Origin: an uncultured Clostridium sp.
Lineage (GTDB): Bacteria > Bacillota > Clostridia > Lachnospirales > Anaerotignaceae
Direction: 5' to 3'
NCBI GenBank assembly: GCA_947246775.1
Contig: CAMXTM010000032.1
Coordinates: forward strand, 1-11,937
Length of the DNA stretch: 11,937 nucleotides
Of the stretch, positions 1 to 8,380 are shown one piece after another. Positions within the stretch are counted from its first letter, which is position 1, and every line of letters starts with the position of its first letter. Under the pieces are notes generated by a model, which saw only the letters and a program-made list of their open reading frames with translations, did no database searches and was not told the DNA's origin. The position numbers were made by a program, and so were the translations under genes.

Positions 1-15
1 AAATAGTTTTGGTGT

Positions 16-50
16 AAAAAAGAGGAATCCTTTGAGATTTCTCTTTTTTT
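16..50 (+). terminator. Rho-independent terminator of an upstream gene
   Basis: A 12-bp stem (16-27 with 38-49, one G-U pair) closes a 10-base loop and the right arm ends in a T-run (44-50). The left arm begins with an A-run, so the hairpin would also work in the other direction. It separates whatever lies left of the window from the promoter at 83-111. Confidence 0.75.
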
Positions 51-82
51 GTATTTTGTCGTATATTGTTTTGTATGTTTGA

Positions 83-111
83 TTGCTATTTTTTGCTATA
101 TTGGTTATAAT
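83..111 (+). promoter_or_regulatory. Sigma-A type promoter of the SDR-topB-yihY-DUF4080-nth operon
   Basis: A perfect TATAAT (106-111) lies exactly 17 bases after TTGCTA (83-88), which matches four of the six -35 consensus bases. Transcription would start near 118, giving a leader of about 30 bases before the ATG at 147. It is the only good promoter seen before the five-gene block. Confidence 0.7.
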
Positions 112-146
112 ATTTGTGTAGTTTTATACGAAAGTGAGGAATGTAC

Positions 147-896
147 ATGAAAGCATTGATAACAGGTGCAACGTCTGGCATAGGCAGAGACATGGCGCTA
201 CTGCTCAGTCAAAAGGGCTATGACTTAATTATTGCCTCAAGAGATACTAAAAAGATGAAGCAAGTACAAAAAAAATTAAATACGAATGTGCAAATTGTAA
301 CAGTAGATTTGTCAAATATACAAGATTGTTATAAACTGTATGATACAGTAAAACAACAAGAGATTGATATTGTAATCAATAATGCAGGCTTTGGCGCTTT
401 TGGGCAGTTTTGGGATATTCCCCTAGAAAAAGAACTAAATATGATTGATTTAAATATCAAGGCAGTACACATACTAACAAAATTATTTGTACAATATTTC
501 AGACAAAAAGATAGTGGTTATATTATGAATGTGGCATCATCAGCGGCATTTTTAGCAGGTCCACTTATGACAACATACTATGCAACAAAAGCATATGTAT
601 TGCGTATGACAGAGGCAATTTATAAAGAATTGCAAAAGGACAATAGCAATATTAAAATATCTGTCCTTTGTCCTGGACCTGTAGATACAGCTTTTAATGA
701 AAGAGCGAATGTTTCTTTTCAACTAAAGGGTATGAAAAGCAAAGCTGTAGCAAAATACGCTATTGATAAAATGTTTGAGGGAAAAATGCTGATTATACCT
801 GGTATTACGATGAAAATAACACATATAGGAGAACGATTTTTACCAGAAAAATTGCTGTTGAGCTGTGCCTACCATTTTCAAAACAAGAAAGGATAA
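147..896 (+). CDS. Short-chain dehydrogenase/reductase (SDR family, DltE-like)
   Basis: Classical SDR of 249 residues that reduces or oxidises an unidentified carbonyl/hydroxyl substrate with a nicotinamide cofactor. All family landmarks are visible: TGATSGIG nucleotide-binding loop (residues 6-13), NNAG (78-81), Asn103, catalytic Ser131, Tyr144-x3-Lys148, and a PGPVDT segment after the active site. Arg32 right after the second strand suggests NADP(H) preference (inference). The start at 147 is chosen over the in-frame ATG at 141 because GAGGA (136-140) abuts 141 but lies six bases from 147. It is the first gene of the operon behind the promoter at 83-111, and its stop is six bases before topB. 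The C-terminal part (LIIPG and following) resembles the DltE/YqjQ-type subgroup. Substrate cannot be named from sequence, and the link to topB is probably only co-transcription. Confidence 0.9.
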   Translation: MKALITGATSGIGRDMALLLSQKGYDLIIASRDTKKMKQVQKKLNTNVQIVTVDLSNIQDCYKLYDTVKQQEIDIVINNAGFGAFGQFWDIPLEKELNMIDLNIKAVHILTKLFVQYFRQKDSGYIMNVASSAAFLAGPLMTTYYATKAYVLRMTEAIYKELQKDNSNIKISVLCPGPVDTAFNERANVSFQLKGMKSKAVAKYAIDKMFEGKMLIIPGITMKITHIGERFLPEKLLLSCAYHFQNKKG

Positions 897-902
897 ATTG
901 AT

Positions 903-3071
903 ATGTCAAAAATATTAGTATTAGCGGAAAAGCCCTCTGTTGCAAAAGAGTTGGCAAGGGTATTAAAATGCGATAAAACACAAGGAGGATATATAGAGGG
1001 CAGTCGTTATATTGTAACATGGGCATTAGGGCATTTGGTGACACTTGCAGAGCCAGAAGTATATGGAGAACAATATAAACAATGGTCTATGGAAACCTTG
1101 CCTATGATTCCTACAAAAATGAAATTAAAAGTGATACCTGAGACAGCAAAACAATTTGGAGTAGTAAAAAAGCTACTGTTAAGTAAAGAAATTAGTTCTC
1201 TCATTATTGCAACAGATTCGGGTAGAGAGGGGGAACTGGTAGCACGATGGATATTAGAAAAAGTATCTTTTCAAAAACCAATACAAAGGCTTTGGATTTC
1301 CTCTCAAACAGACAAAGCAATCAAAGAGGGCTTTTCAAAATTAAAAGAGGGCAAACAATATCTATCATTATACCGTTCCGCACAAGCAAGAGCAGAAGCA
1401 GATTGGCTTGTTGGACTAAATGTCACAAGAGCATTGACTTGTAAATACAACGCACAACTTTCAGCAGGGAGAGTACAAACACCTACGCTTGCTATGATTG
1501 TAGCAAGAGAAAACGAAATCAAAAAATTTATTCCGAAAGATTACTATATTGTACGTGCCGATTTAGGTAAATTTTTTGTTACCTATCAAAATGAAAAAAG
1601 ACAGACAAATTTATTTGATAAACAAATTGCACAAAATATTGCAGCAAAAATAAAAAATGGTGATTTTGTTGTAACAGAAGTCAAAAGCACAAAAAAGACG
1701 ACACCACCACCTATGCTCTATGACTTAACAGAGTTACAAAGAGATGCAAATCGGTATTATGATATGTCGCCAAAGGAAACGCTCAATGCCATGCAAAATT
1801 TATATGAAAGACATAAGGCATTGACCTATCCTAGAACAGACTCACGCTATATTACAGAGGATATTGTGCCTACCCTTACAGAAAGACTAAAGGCAGTATC
1901 AAAGGGAGATTTTACGCAATTTGTATCAGAAATTATTAGAAACAACAAAACAATTGCAAAACAATGTGTCAACAATAACAAAGTGACAGACCATCATGCC
2001 ATTATACCAACAGAACAAAGTGCAGATGTTATCTCTATGACTACAGCAGAAAAAAGAATTTACTTGCTTGTAGTGAAACGGTTTTTAACTTGTTTTTATG
2101 GCAATGCCGTATATGAAAATAGTAAAATAACACTGCAATGTGCTGGGGAAACCTTTACAGCACAAGGAAATGTTATGTTAGAAAAAGGCTGGAAAGTGGT
2201 AACAACCAATATGACAGACGATGACGAACAAGAAAAACAAAATTTACCACTACTGCAAAAGGGACAACACTTTCCTTGCCAAGCGGTACAATTAAAGCAG
2301 ATGAAAACCACACCACCAGAACGATATACAGAAGCAACCTTACTTTCTGCTATGGAAAATCCTGCTAAATTTTTAAAAGATAGTAGCATGAAAGAATATA
2401 TAGAGGGAGGACTTGGCACGCCTGCAACAAGGGCGGATATTATTGAAAAACTATTTTCTTCTTTTTATATTGAGAAAAAGGGAAATGCACTCTATCCAAC
2501 CTCAAAGGGTATACAACTTGTCAGCTTAGTGCCTACGGATTTAAAAGAACCACTTTTGACAGCAAAATGGGAAAAACAATTAGAGGCAATCAGCAAAGGA
2601 AAACAGCAAAAAAATGCATTTATGGAAGAAATCAAACAATATACGCATGCACTTGTCAATGATGTCAAGGGCAGTACCGAGCAGTATCGACATGACAATT
2701 TAACTAGAACAAAATGTCCTGTGTGTGGCAAACCAATGCTTGCGGTCAATGGAAAAAAGGGAAAAATGTTAGTCTGTCAAGATAGAGAGTGTGGAGAAAG
2801 AATACACATCAGTAGAGCAACAAACGCAAGATGTCCTGTTTGCCATAAACGCATGGAATTATTTGGTGAGGGCGACAAAAAAACTTATGTATGTCTGTGC
2901 GGTTTTAAAGAAAAAGCGGATACCTTTCATAAAAGAATAGCAGAACAAAAAGGTGCTAGTAAAAGTACAGTACAAAATTATATGAGGAATCAAAAAAAGG
3001 CTGAAAAACAGCAGCAAAACGAATTGAGTGACTTTGGTAAAGCATTGCTGGAGGCACTAAAGGGGGAATAA
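903..3071 (+). CDS. topB: DNA topoisomerase III (type IA)
   Basis: Type IA topoisomerase that passes single strands through a transient 5'-phosphotyrosine nick, used for decatenation and recombination-intermediate resolution. The N-terminal TOPRIM domain has Glu9 (LAEKPSVAKEL) and the metal-binding ATDSGREGE segment at 103-111. The second Asp of the usual DxD is Gly107, as I recall for Firmicute TopB proteins. The catalytic tyrosine is Tyr309 in TYPRTDSRY. The C-terminus carries cysteine pairs typical of zinc ribbons (Cys605/Cys608, a second pair further on, Cys644/Cys647, and CLCG near 668), then a Lys/Gln-rich tail. At 722 residues it has the usual TopB length and looks intact. The ribosome site AAAGGA (888-893) lies nine bases before the ATG. 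Gene 2 of the operon; it ends one base before the next start. No conjugative-element genes accompany it, so I read it as the chromosomal copy. Confidence 0.96.
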   Translation: MSKILVLAEKPSVAKELARVLKCDKTQGGYIEGSRYIVTWALGHLVTLAEPEVYGEQYKQWSMETLPMIPTKMKLKVIPETAKQFGVVKKLLLSKEISSLIIATDSGREGELVARWILEKVSFQKPIQRLWISSQTDKAIKEGFSKLKEGKQYLSLYRSAQARAEADWLVGLNVTRALTCKYNAQLSAGRVQTPTLAMIVARENEIKKFIPKDYYIVRADLGKFFVTYQNEKRQTNLFDKQIAQNIAAKIKNGDFVVTEVKSTKKTTPPPMLYDLTELQRDANRYYDMSPKETLNAMQNLYERHKALTYPRTDSRYITEDIVPTLTERLKAVSKGDFTQFVSEIIRNNKTIAKQCVNNNKVTDHHAIIPTEQSADVISMTTAEKRIYLLVVKRFLTCFYGNAVYENSKITLQCAGETFTAQGNVMLEKGWKVVTTNMTDDDEQEKQNLPLLQKGQHFPCQAVQLKQMKTTPPERYTEATLLSAMENPAKFLKDSSMKEYIEGGLGTPATRADIIEKLFSSFYIEKKGNALYPTSKGIQLVSLVPTDLKEPLLTAKWEKQLEAISKGKQQKNAFMEEIKQYTHALVNDVKGSTEQYRHDNLTRTKCPVCGKPMLAVNGKKGKMLVCQDRECGERIHISRATNARCPVCHKRMELFGEGDKKTYVCLCGFKEKADTFHKRIAEQKGASKSTVQNYMRNQKKAEKQQQNELSDFGKALLEALKGE

Positions 3072-3072
3072 G

Positions 3073-3924
3073 GTGTTTAAGTACAAAGGAAATAAAAAGT
3101 GTATCTTGTTTATAATGGAATTGATAGAAAGATATAGTAAAAATAAAGTTGGAAAATCCGCAGCAGCATTAACATATTACATGATATTTGCATTATTTCC
3201 CTTTTTGCTTTTTATTAGTACCTTGCTAGGTTTTTTAAATATTCCACTGGTTTCCCTGTCAGGGCATTTATCACAGTTTTTGCCAGAAGATATTATTATG
3301 CTTTTAAATGTGTGTATTGCACAAGTAACAGAAAATAGAAGTAGTACCGTATTGGCATTTTCTTTTTTGTTTTCGCTGTGGTTTCCACTTAGGGCAATCA
3401 ATGCGATTATGGAGGCAATCAATGTTGCTTATTGTGGAAAGCCGATAAAATCGCCATTAAAGCACAAAATATTTACACTTGGCTATATGATATTGGTTAT
3501 GATATTTATTATTGTAGCACTGTTTATTGTAGTGATAGGAGAAAACGTGTTGCAATGGGTGGGAAATTATTTTCCTGTTGCAATCCCTGTGCAACTGATT
3601 TCTATATGGAGCAAATTGCGTTTTTTGCCTTTAGCAATTATATTATTTTGCGTACTGTCATCATTGTACTATGCTTCCCCTAGTGAAAGACCAAAAAGAA
3701 AGTATGTATTTCCTGGTGCATTGGTGGCGCTATTGTCATGGCTTGTCTTTTCGATAGGATTTGCTTATTATGTAGATAATATGGCAAATTATTCTGTCAT
3801 TTATGGCTCTATTGGTGCGATTATTGTATTGTTGATGTGGTTTTATTTTAGTGCCATTGCGATATTGATGGGAGCAGAGTGTAACCACGCATTATATCGT
3901 GTTTATGGAGACAAAGAGAGTTAA
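3073..3924 (+). CDS. YihY/UPF0761 family inner-membrane protein (formerly annotated ribonuclease BN)
   Basis: Polytopic membrane protein of 283 residues. It has the family hallmarks: an amphipathic N-terminus followed by AALTYYMIFALFPFLLF (about 31-47), and near the C-terminus YGSIGAIIVLLMWFYFSA followed by GAECNHA. I count about six membrane segments (roughly 31-55, 93-112, 133-160, 185-206, 213-235, 243-268). The family was once called RNase BN, but that activity belongs to another gene (elaC/rnz); the real function is unknown, possibly envelope-related or transport. The start is GTG at 3073. AGGGGG (3061-3066) sits six bases upstream, and the later ATG at 3115 has no ribosome site. The GTG follows the topB stop by one base, so translation is probably coupled to topB. 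Confidence 0.88.
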   Translation: MFKYKGNKKCILFIMELIERYSKNKVGKSAAALTYYMIFALFPFLLFISTLLGFLNIPLVSLSGHLSQFLPEDIIMLLNVCIAQVTENRSSTVLAFSFLFSLWFPLRAINAIMEAINVAYCGKPIKSPLKHKIFTLGYMILVMIFIIVALFIVVIGENVLQWVGNYFPVAIPVQLISIWSKLRFLPLAIILFCVLSSLYYASPSERPKRKYVFPGALVALLSWLVFSIGFAYYVDNMANYSVIYGSIGAIIVLLMWFYFSAIAILMGAECNHALYRVYGDKES

Positions 3925-3951
3925 TGTTGTTATACTAGAAAGGAAATGGAT

Positions 3952-5676
3952 ATGAAAATACTACTTACAGCGTTAAATGCAAAATATATTCATACGGCAA
4001 TGGCACTTTACTGTTTAAAGGCATATGCGAAAGAGTTTGACGAACATATTTTTTTATCAGAATATACTATCAATCATCAAGAGGAGTTTATCTTGCAAGA
4101 TATTTATAGACAACAACCAGATGTAGTTTGTTTTTCCTGTTATTTGTGGAATATTGGTCAAATTAGTGCTATAGCGGATAATTTAAAAAAGTTGTTGCCT
4201 AATGTTATCATGATACTAGGCGGGCCAGAAGTTTCTTATGCAGCAGAGCAAACACTCCTAGAGATACCAGCGGATATTGTGATAAGAGGAGAGGGAGAAG
4301 TAACTTTTTATGAAATTGTAAAAGGACTTGTCACAAAGACCCTAGCGCTAGAAAAGATAGATGGCATTACATACAAAAAAGGCAATGATATTGTATCAAA
4401 TGGTAGTAGAGCGCCGATTGCTTTAGATGATGTGCCTTTTATATATGATGATATAGAGGCATTTCAGCACAGAATATTGTATTATGAAACACAAAGAGGT
4501 TGTCCTTATCGCTGTCAATATTGTCTGTCTTCGATTGAGCAAGGCGTTCGGTTTTTGTCGAAAGAGAGAGTAGAAAGTGATTTGCAATTTTTTTTAGATA
4601 ACAAAGTGCCACAAGTAAAGTTTATAGATAGGACATTTAATGCGAATCAGGAACACGCTAATCACATTTGGAATTATTTAATAGAGCATGACAATGGTGT
4701 TACGAATTTTCATATGGAAATTACAGCAGATATATTGCAAGAAGAAAGCCTAGAACTACTCAAAAAAGCAAGAAAAGGACTTTTTCAATTTGAAATTGGG
4801 GTACAGTCTACTAATGAGAAAACTATAAAGGCAATACAAAGAAATACGAGCTTTGAAAAATTAAAAAAAGTAGTAAATAGAATAAAAAGTTATGGGAATA
4901 TTCACCAGCATTTGGACTTGATAGCAGGTTTGCCCTATGAGAATTATGATTCTTTTAGAAATTCGTTTAATGATGTCTATGCTTTGAAACCTGAACAGTT
5001 TCAACTTGGTTTTTTAAAGTTGTTAAAAGGTTCTGGATTGAGAAAAGACGCACAAAAATATGGAATTGTCTATCGAAAAAATGCCGTATATGAAGTGCTT
5101 TATACAAAAGAATTATCTTTTGACGAAATCATAAAACTAAAACAGGTAGAAGATATGGTAGAAACTTATTATAATAGTGGTAAGGCACTCTATGCGATTG
5201 CCTATACCATAACACTTTTTGAAACACCTTTTGATTTTTACCAAGCACTGGGAAATTATTGGTTAGAAAAAAATTATCATGCTGTACAACATAATAAAAT
5301 GGAACTCTATACGATATTTTATGAATTTGTGTCACAAAATGAATGTACTGCAAGGCAAAAAGAAGTCATACGAGATTGCTTAAAATTAGATATTTTTGTG
5401 AATGACAATGTAAAAACATTGCCTGCTTGGCTACCAGAATATTGTGACGAAAAACAAAAATGCTGGCAATATTTTAATGATACTGCACTCATACAACAAA
5501 AAGTGCCACATTTGTCTGAACAGACACCGAAACAGCTTTCGAAACGCTGCCATATTTGTTTTTTTGAATATGATATACTTTCTGAACAAAAGTTAAAAAA
5601 ACAGACTGTCTTGTTGTTTGATTATCAAAAAAGAGATGCTGTCACAAAAAAATATGTGTTTTATCCATTTACATAA
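3952..5676 (+). CDS. B12-binding-domain radical SAM protein, DUF4080 family
   Basis: Protein of 574 residues with an N-terminal Rossmann-like B12-binding domain (about 1-140, including ILGGPEVSY), a radical SAM core with the 4Fe-4S motif Cys184-x3-Cys188-x2-Cys191 in RGCPYRCQYC, and a C-terminal DUF4080 region (about 370-574). Radical SAM enzymes cleave S-adenosylmethionine to start radical chemistry. B12-type members often methylate or rearrange unactivated carbons. The substrate of this subfamily is not known to me. I do not see the DxHxxG cobalamin-ligand motif, so if cobalamin binds it may do so without a protein histidine ligand (inference). The start at 3952 is preferred to the ATG at 3946 because AAAGGA (3939-3944) is one base from 3946 but seven from 3952. 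Gene 4 of the operon; nth follows after 20 bases. Confidence 0.88.
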   Translation: MKILLTALNAKYIHTAMALYCLKAYAKEFDEHIFLSEYTINHQEEFILQDIYRQQPDVVCFSCYLWNIGQISAIADNLKKLLPNVIMILGGPEVSYAAEQTLLEIPADIVIRGEGEVTFYEIVKGLVTKTLALEKIDGITYKKGNDIVSNGSRAPIALDDVPFIYDDIEAFQHRILYYETQRGCPYRCQYCLSSIEQGVRFLSKERVESDLQFFLDNKVPQVKFIDRTFNANQEHANHIWNYLIEHDNGVTNFHMEITADILQEESLELLKKARKGLFQFEIGVQSTNEKTIKAIQRNTSFEKLKKVVNRIKSYGNIHQHLDLIAGLPYENYDSFRNSFNDVYALKPEQFQLGFLKLLKGSGLRKDAQKYGIVYRKNAVYEVLYTKELSFDEIIKLKQVEDMVETYYNSGKALYAIAYTITLFETPFDFYQALGNYWLEKNYHAVQHNKMELYTIFYEFVSQNECTARQKEVIRDCLKLDIFVNDNVKTLPAWLPEYCDEKQKCWQYFNDTALIQQKVPHLSEQTPKQLSKRCHICFFEYDILSEQKLKKQTVLLFDYQKRDAVTKKYVFYPFT

Positions 5677-5682
5677 TAAAAG

Positions 5683-5688
5683 AGGAGG
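5683..5688 (+). promoter_or_regulatory. Ribosome-binding site that decides the nth start
   Basis: A perfect AGGAGG is eight bases from TTG at 5697 but fourteen from the first ATG at 5703. Spacing therefore favours initiation at TTG. Confidence 0.6.
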
Positions 5689-5696
5689 AAGAAATT

Positions 5697-6377
5697 TTGA
5701 CTATGACATTACAAATGCAACAAAAGGTAGATGGGGTATTGTCCCTTTTAGACGAACACTATGGTGTTGTAAAATGCCATTTAAACTATCAAAATGAATG
5801 GCAATTACTGATTGCAACCATATTGAGTGCGCAATGCACAGATGATAGGGTCAATATGGTTACAAAAGATTTATTTCAAAAATATACTTCCATAAAAGAT
5901 TTTGCAGAGGCGAACGCACAGGAATTGGGGCAGGATATTCATTCTATTGGATTTCATAACAATAAAGCAAGAAATATTATTTCTTGCTGTCAAAGGCTTT
6001 TGCAAGAATATGGCGGTGTTGTGCCACAGGAAATGGAAGAATTGATTACGCTTTCAGGAGTGGGAAGAAAAACAGCAAATGTGGTAAGAGGAAATATTTT
6101 TGATATTCCAAGTGTTGTGGTAGATACCCATGTCAAAAGAGTTTCTAACCTTTTGGGGCTGACCATGAGTAAAGACCCTTTTAAAATAGAAATGGATTTG
6201 ATGGAGATATTGCCAAAAGAGCATTGGATTCGATTTAATACACAAGTCATTACACATGGCAGAAAAATATGTGTTGCAAGAAGACCAAAGTGCCAAGAAT
6301 GTTTTTTACATACATATTGCGACGCTGGACAATTAAAATATCCATCTACAAAGTATTATAAACCAAAAGACTGGTAA
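5697..6377 (+). CDS. nth: Endonuclease III (DNA glycosylase/AP lyase, oxidised pyrimidines)
   Basis: Base-excision repair enzyme that removes oxidised pyrimidines and cuts at the abasic site. The helix-hairpin-helix LSGVGRKTAN spans 119-128 with catalytic Lys125. The catalytic Asp143 is in VVDTHVKR. The C-terminal 4Fe-4S loop has the exact family spacing Cys192-x6-Cys199-x2-Cys202-x5-Cys208. These positions are offset by five from E. coli Nth (Lys120, Asp138, Cys187 and onward), so the enzyme is complete and probably active. Length is 226 residues from the TTG start, or 224 from ATG 5703. It is the last gene of the operon: 20 bases after the DUF4080 gene and 26 bases before the terminator hairpin. 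Confidence 0.96.
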   Translation: MTMTLQMQQKVDGVLSLLDEHYGVVKCHLNYQNEWQLLIATILSAQCTDDRVNMVTKDLFQKYTSIKDFAEANAQELGQDIHSIGFHNNKARNIISCCQRLLQEYGGVVPQEMEELITLSGVGRKTANVVRGNIFDIPSVVVDTHVKRVSNLLGLTMSKDPFKIEMDLMEILPKEHWIRFNTQVITHGRKICVARRPKCQECFLHTYCDAGQLKYPSTKYYKPKDW

Positions 6378-6403
6378 ACATCATATTATTTTATTGTGTA
6401 TTT

Positions 6404-6448
6404 GCTGAAAAGTAGTTTTTATTGAGGACTGTTTTTCAGCATTTTTTT
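6404..6448 (+). terminator. Rho-independent terminator after nth
   Basis: A 13-bp stem (6404-6416 with 6428-6440; GCTGAAAA pairs TTTTCAGC, inner part with two G-U pairs) closes an 11-base loop and is followed by seven T at 6442-6448. It ends the five-gene operon. Confidence 0.88.
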
Positions 6449-6461
6449 ATGGAAATTTCTG

Positions 6462-6490
6462 TTGCAAAACAAGATAAACCACTCTATAAT
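6462..6490 (+). promoter_or_regulatory. Sigma-A type promoter of the MATE transporter gene
   Basis: TATAAT at 6485-6490 lies 17 bases after TTGCAA (6462-6467), directly after the nth terminator. Transcription would start near 6497. The ribosome site AAAGGAG (6515-6521) follows, nine bases before the ATG. I see no clear operator or riboswitch fold in the short leader. Confidence 0.72.
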
Positions 6491-6530
6491 TGATGAAATC
6501 AAAAAAAATCAAATAAAGGAGTGAAAAAAT

Positions 6531-7889
6531 ATGGTACAGCAAGATTCTACAAAAGCTGTTTTTAAAATGTCTATCCCTATTTTTATAGAATTGCTTTTAC
6601 AGCTTTTAGTAGGTAATGTAGACCAGATTATGATAAGTCGTTATTCTCAAGGCTCTGTAGCGGCAATCGGGAATGGCAACCAAATTATGAATATTGTCAT
6701 CATTGTATTAAATGTAGTCAGTGTAGCAAGTACAATCCTCATTTCGCAGTATTTAGGCGCACAAAATAGAAGAAAAATAGCAGAAACCTGTAATGTTTCG
6801 TTATTGCTGATTGCAATATTTAGTGTTTTTGCAGCATTTTTTATTGCTATTGGACATACAGCAATTTTTACATGGCTTAAAATACCACAAGACATATTGC
6901 AGGAAGCAGGTAATTATTTAACCATTGTAGGACTTTTTGTAATAGTGCAGGGTATTTATATTACTTTTGCCGCAATTCTAAGAAGTTTTGGCTTTATGAA
7001 ACAAGTCATGTATGTTTCTATTGTGATGAATGTCATCAATATTGCAGGAAATGCACTACTGATAAATGGCTTGTTTGGGCTGCCACAGTTGGGTATTATC
7101 GGTGCGGCAATCTCTACAGACATCAGTAAACTAATAGGGCTTGTGATAATCTATCATTTGTTCCGTAAAAACATTGATATTAAATTATCTCCAAAAATAT
7201 TAAAACCTTTTCCAAAACAGACCTTGCAAAGTTTGTTGCATATTGCAGTACCAACAGGTGGGGAAGAATTATCCTATAACTTGTCACAAGTTTGTATCTT
7301 GAAGTTTATCAATATTTTTGGTACAGCAGTCATTGCTACAAAAGTATATTGTAGTATGCTTGCTAATGTTGCTTATGTGTATTCCATTGCCTTATCAGAG
7401 GCTACACAAATTATGGTGAGCTATTTAACGGGCGCTGGAGATTTTGAAAAAGTACAAAAACGAGTATGGAAAACATTAGCTTATTCTATGGTGATTGCAG
7501 TAGGCATTACATTACTATTGTATCTCAATGCAGAAACGATATTCCATATCTTTACAACAGATGAACAAATTATCGCACTAGGTAAAAAAATATTATTTAT
7601 AGAATTGTTTTTAGAAATGGGCAGAACCGTTAATATATTGATGACAAAATGCCTTACAGCCGTAGGTGATGTGATATTTCCAGTAGTAATTGGTATTATC
7701 TTTATGTGGCTTGTAGCAGTACTGGGCGGATATTATCTTGGTGTGCATCTGGGCATGGGATTGGTAGGTATATGGATTGCCATGGCAATTGATGAATGTG
7801 CTAGAGGTGCATTGTTTGTAGTACGCTTCCAGTCTGAAAAATGGAAATATAACATGGTAAAACTTTCACAGCAGGCAACAACCGCATAA
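6531..7889 (+). CDS. MATE family efflux transporter (NorM/DinF-like)
   Basis: Multidrug and toxic compound extrusion carrier in the cytoplasmic membrane, typically exporting cationic drugs or metabolites against Na+ or H+ influx. The 452 residues give the family's two six-helix halves. The first opens with FKMSIPIFIELLLQLLVGNVD and the second, from about residue 230, with LLHIAVPTGGEELSYNLSQ, the expected repeat of the helix-1 pattern. Length is normal and no frame break is seen. It is a single-gene unit with its own promoter and terminator. It faces the YjdF gene tail to tail, so any functional link would be by neighbourhood, not by a shared transcript. The transported substrate cannot be predicted. 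Confidence 0.92.
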   Translation: MVQQDSTKAVFKMSIPIFIELLLQLLVGNVDQIMISRYSQGSVAAIGNGNQIMNIVIIVLNVVSVASTILISQYLGAQNRRKIAETCNVSLLLIAIFSVFAAFFIAIGHTAIFTWLKIPQDILQEAGNYLTIVGLFVIVQGIYITFAAILRSFGFMKQVMYVSIVMNVINIAGNALLINGLFGLPQLGIIGAAISTDISKLIGLVIIYHLFRKNIDIKLSPKILKPFPKQTLQSLLHIAVPTGGEELSYNLSQVCILKFINIFGTAVIATKVYCSMLANVAYVYSIALSEATQIMVSYLTGAGDFEKVQKRVWKTLAYSMVIAVGITLLLYLNAETIFHIFTTDEQIIALGKKILFIELFLEMGRTVNILMTKCLTAVGDVIFPVVIGIIFMWLVAVLGGYYLGVHLGMGLVGIWIAMAIDECARGALFVVRFQSEKWKYNMVKLSQQATTA

Positions 7890-7901
7890 TAGAAAAAATA
7901 A

Positions 7902-7940
7902 AAAAAGGATACGTTAGAAATTAACTAATGTATCCTTTTT
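7902..7940. terminator. Bidirectional terminator between the MATE and YjdF genes
   Basis: A 16-bp stem (7902-7917 with 7925-7940, one G-T pair) with a 7-base loop. The right arm ends in five T on the plus strand. On the minus strand the left arm gives a run of six T. It lies 12 bases after the MATE stop and 16 bases beyond the YjdF stop, so it can end both converging transcripts. Confidence 0.85.
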
Positions 7941-7956
7941 GTTTTGGAGCAAGTTT

Positions 7957-8376
7957 TTAATGTCCTTTTTTCTTTTCTTTCTTTTTGAGCTGCTTTATTT
8001 CAAACTGCTGTTGCTGAAGTTGTTTTTTAAGCTGTTTTGACTTTGATTTTGACTCTATTTTTGACTGCTCTCTTTGTTGCTGTAGTGCCTGCTGTGACTT
8101 TGTACCAATCCCCTTTTGTTGTGTTTGTTTTTTAATATTTCTTTGTAGTCGCTTATAGTTTTGTATGATTTTAGGCTTTTGTATTTCAAGCGACTTTGTA
8201 AAGCGGAAGGAGAGAAAATGTGTGTTTAGATATTCAAAAACCTCAGCATCACTCGGTTCTGCGCCAAATACAACGATTGCTACAGAAATCTGATTGTTTT
8301 CTACTCTTTCATAAATGCCTTTCCAAAAAGGCTGTTCAAAAAATACGGTAAATGTCACTGCAATTGCTTTTGTCAT
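7957..8376 (-). CDS. yjdF: YjdF-family protein (DUF2992)
   Basis: Protein of 139 residues. The N-terminal domain (about 1-65) has the family pattern VTFTVFFEQPFWKGIYER, then VVFGAEPSDAEVFEYL. The rest is a Lys/Gln-rich, strongly basic and probably coiled-coil tail that ends KKKGH, close to the usual KHRGH-like family ending. Family function is unknown; members are typically controlled by the yjdF riboswitch, which senses azaaromatic compounds, so a role in handling or resisting such molecules is inferred. The start is ATG 8376 because CCTCCT on the plus strand (8384-8389, AGGAGG in the mRNA) is seven bases upstream and the family N-terminus begins there. A frame extended to 8424 would run through the leader and be out of character. 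It is the last gene of the minus-strand cluster, read through from, or close behind, the metallohydrolase gene. Confidence 0.85.
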   Translation of the reverse strand: MTKAIAVTFTVFFEQPFWKGIYERVENNQISVAIVVFGAEPSDAEVFEYLNTHFLSFRFTKSLEIQKPKIIQNYKRLQRNIKKQTQQKGIGTKSQQALQQQREQSKIESKSKSKQLKKQLQQQQFEIKQLKKKEKKKGH

Positions 8377-8380
8377 AGTT

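Noticed and set aside
2096..2419. 107-codon minus-strand open frame
   Set aside because: It lies wholly inside topB at a region encoding conserved topoisomerase sequence, has a Cys/Ser/Phe-rich composition typical of antisense shadow frames, and lacks a ribosome site.
903..3071. topB as a marker of an integrative conjugative element
   Set aside because: TopB homologues occur on such elements, but no relaxase, coupling protein, integrase or conjugation genes flank it and the operon partners are housekeeping types.
5990..6296. Two overlapping minus-strand frames of 80 and 86 codons
   Set aside because: Both are antisense to the helix-hairpin-helix and iron-sulfur region of nth, which is clearly the coding strand.
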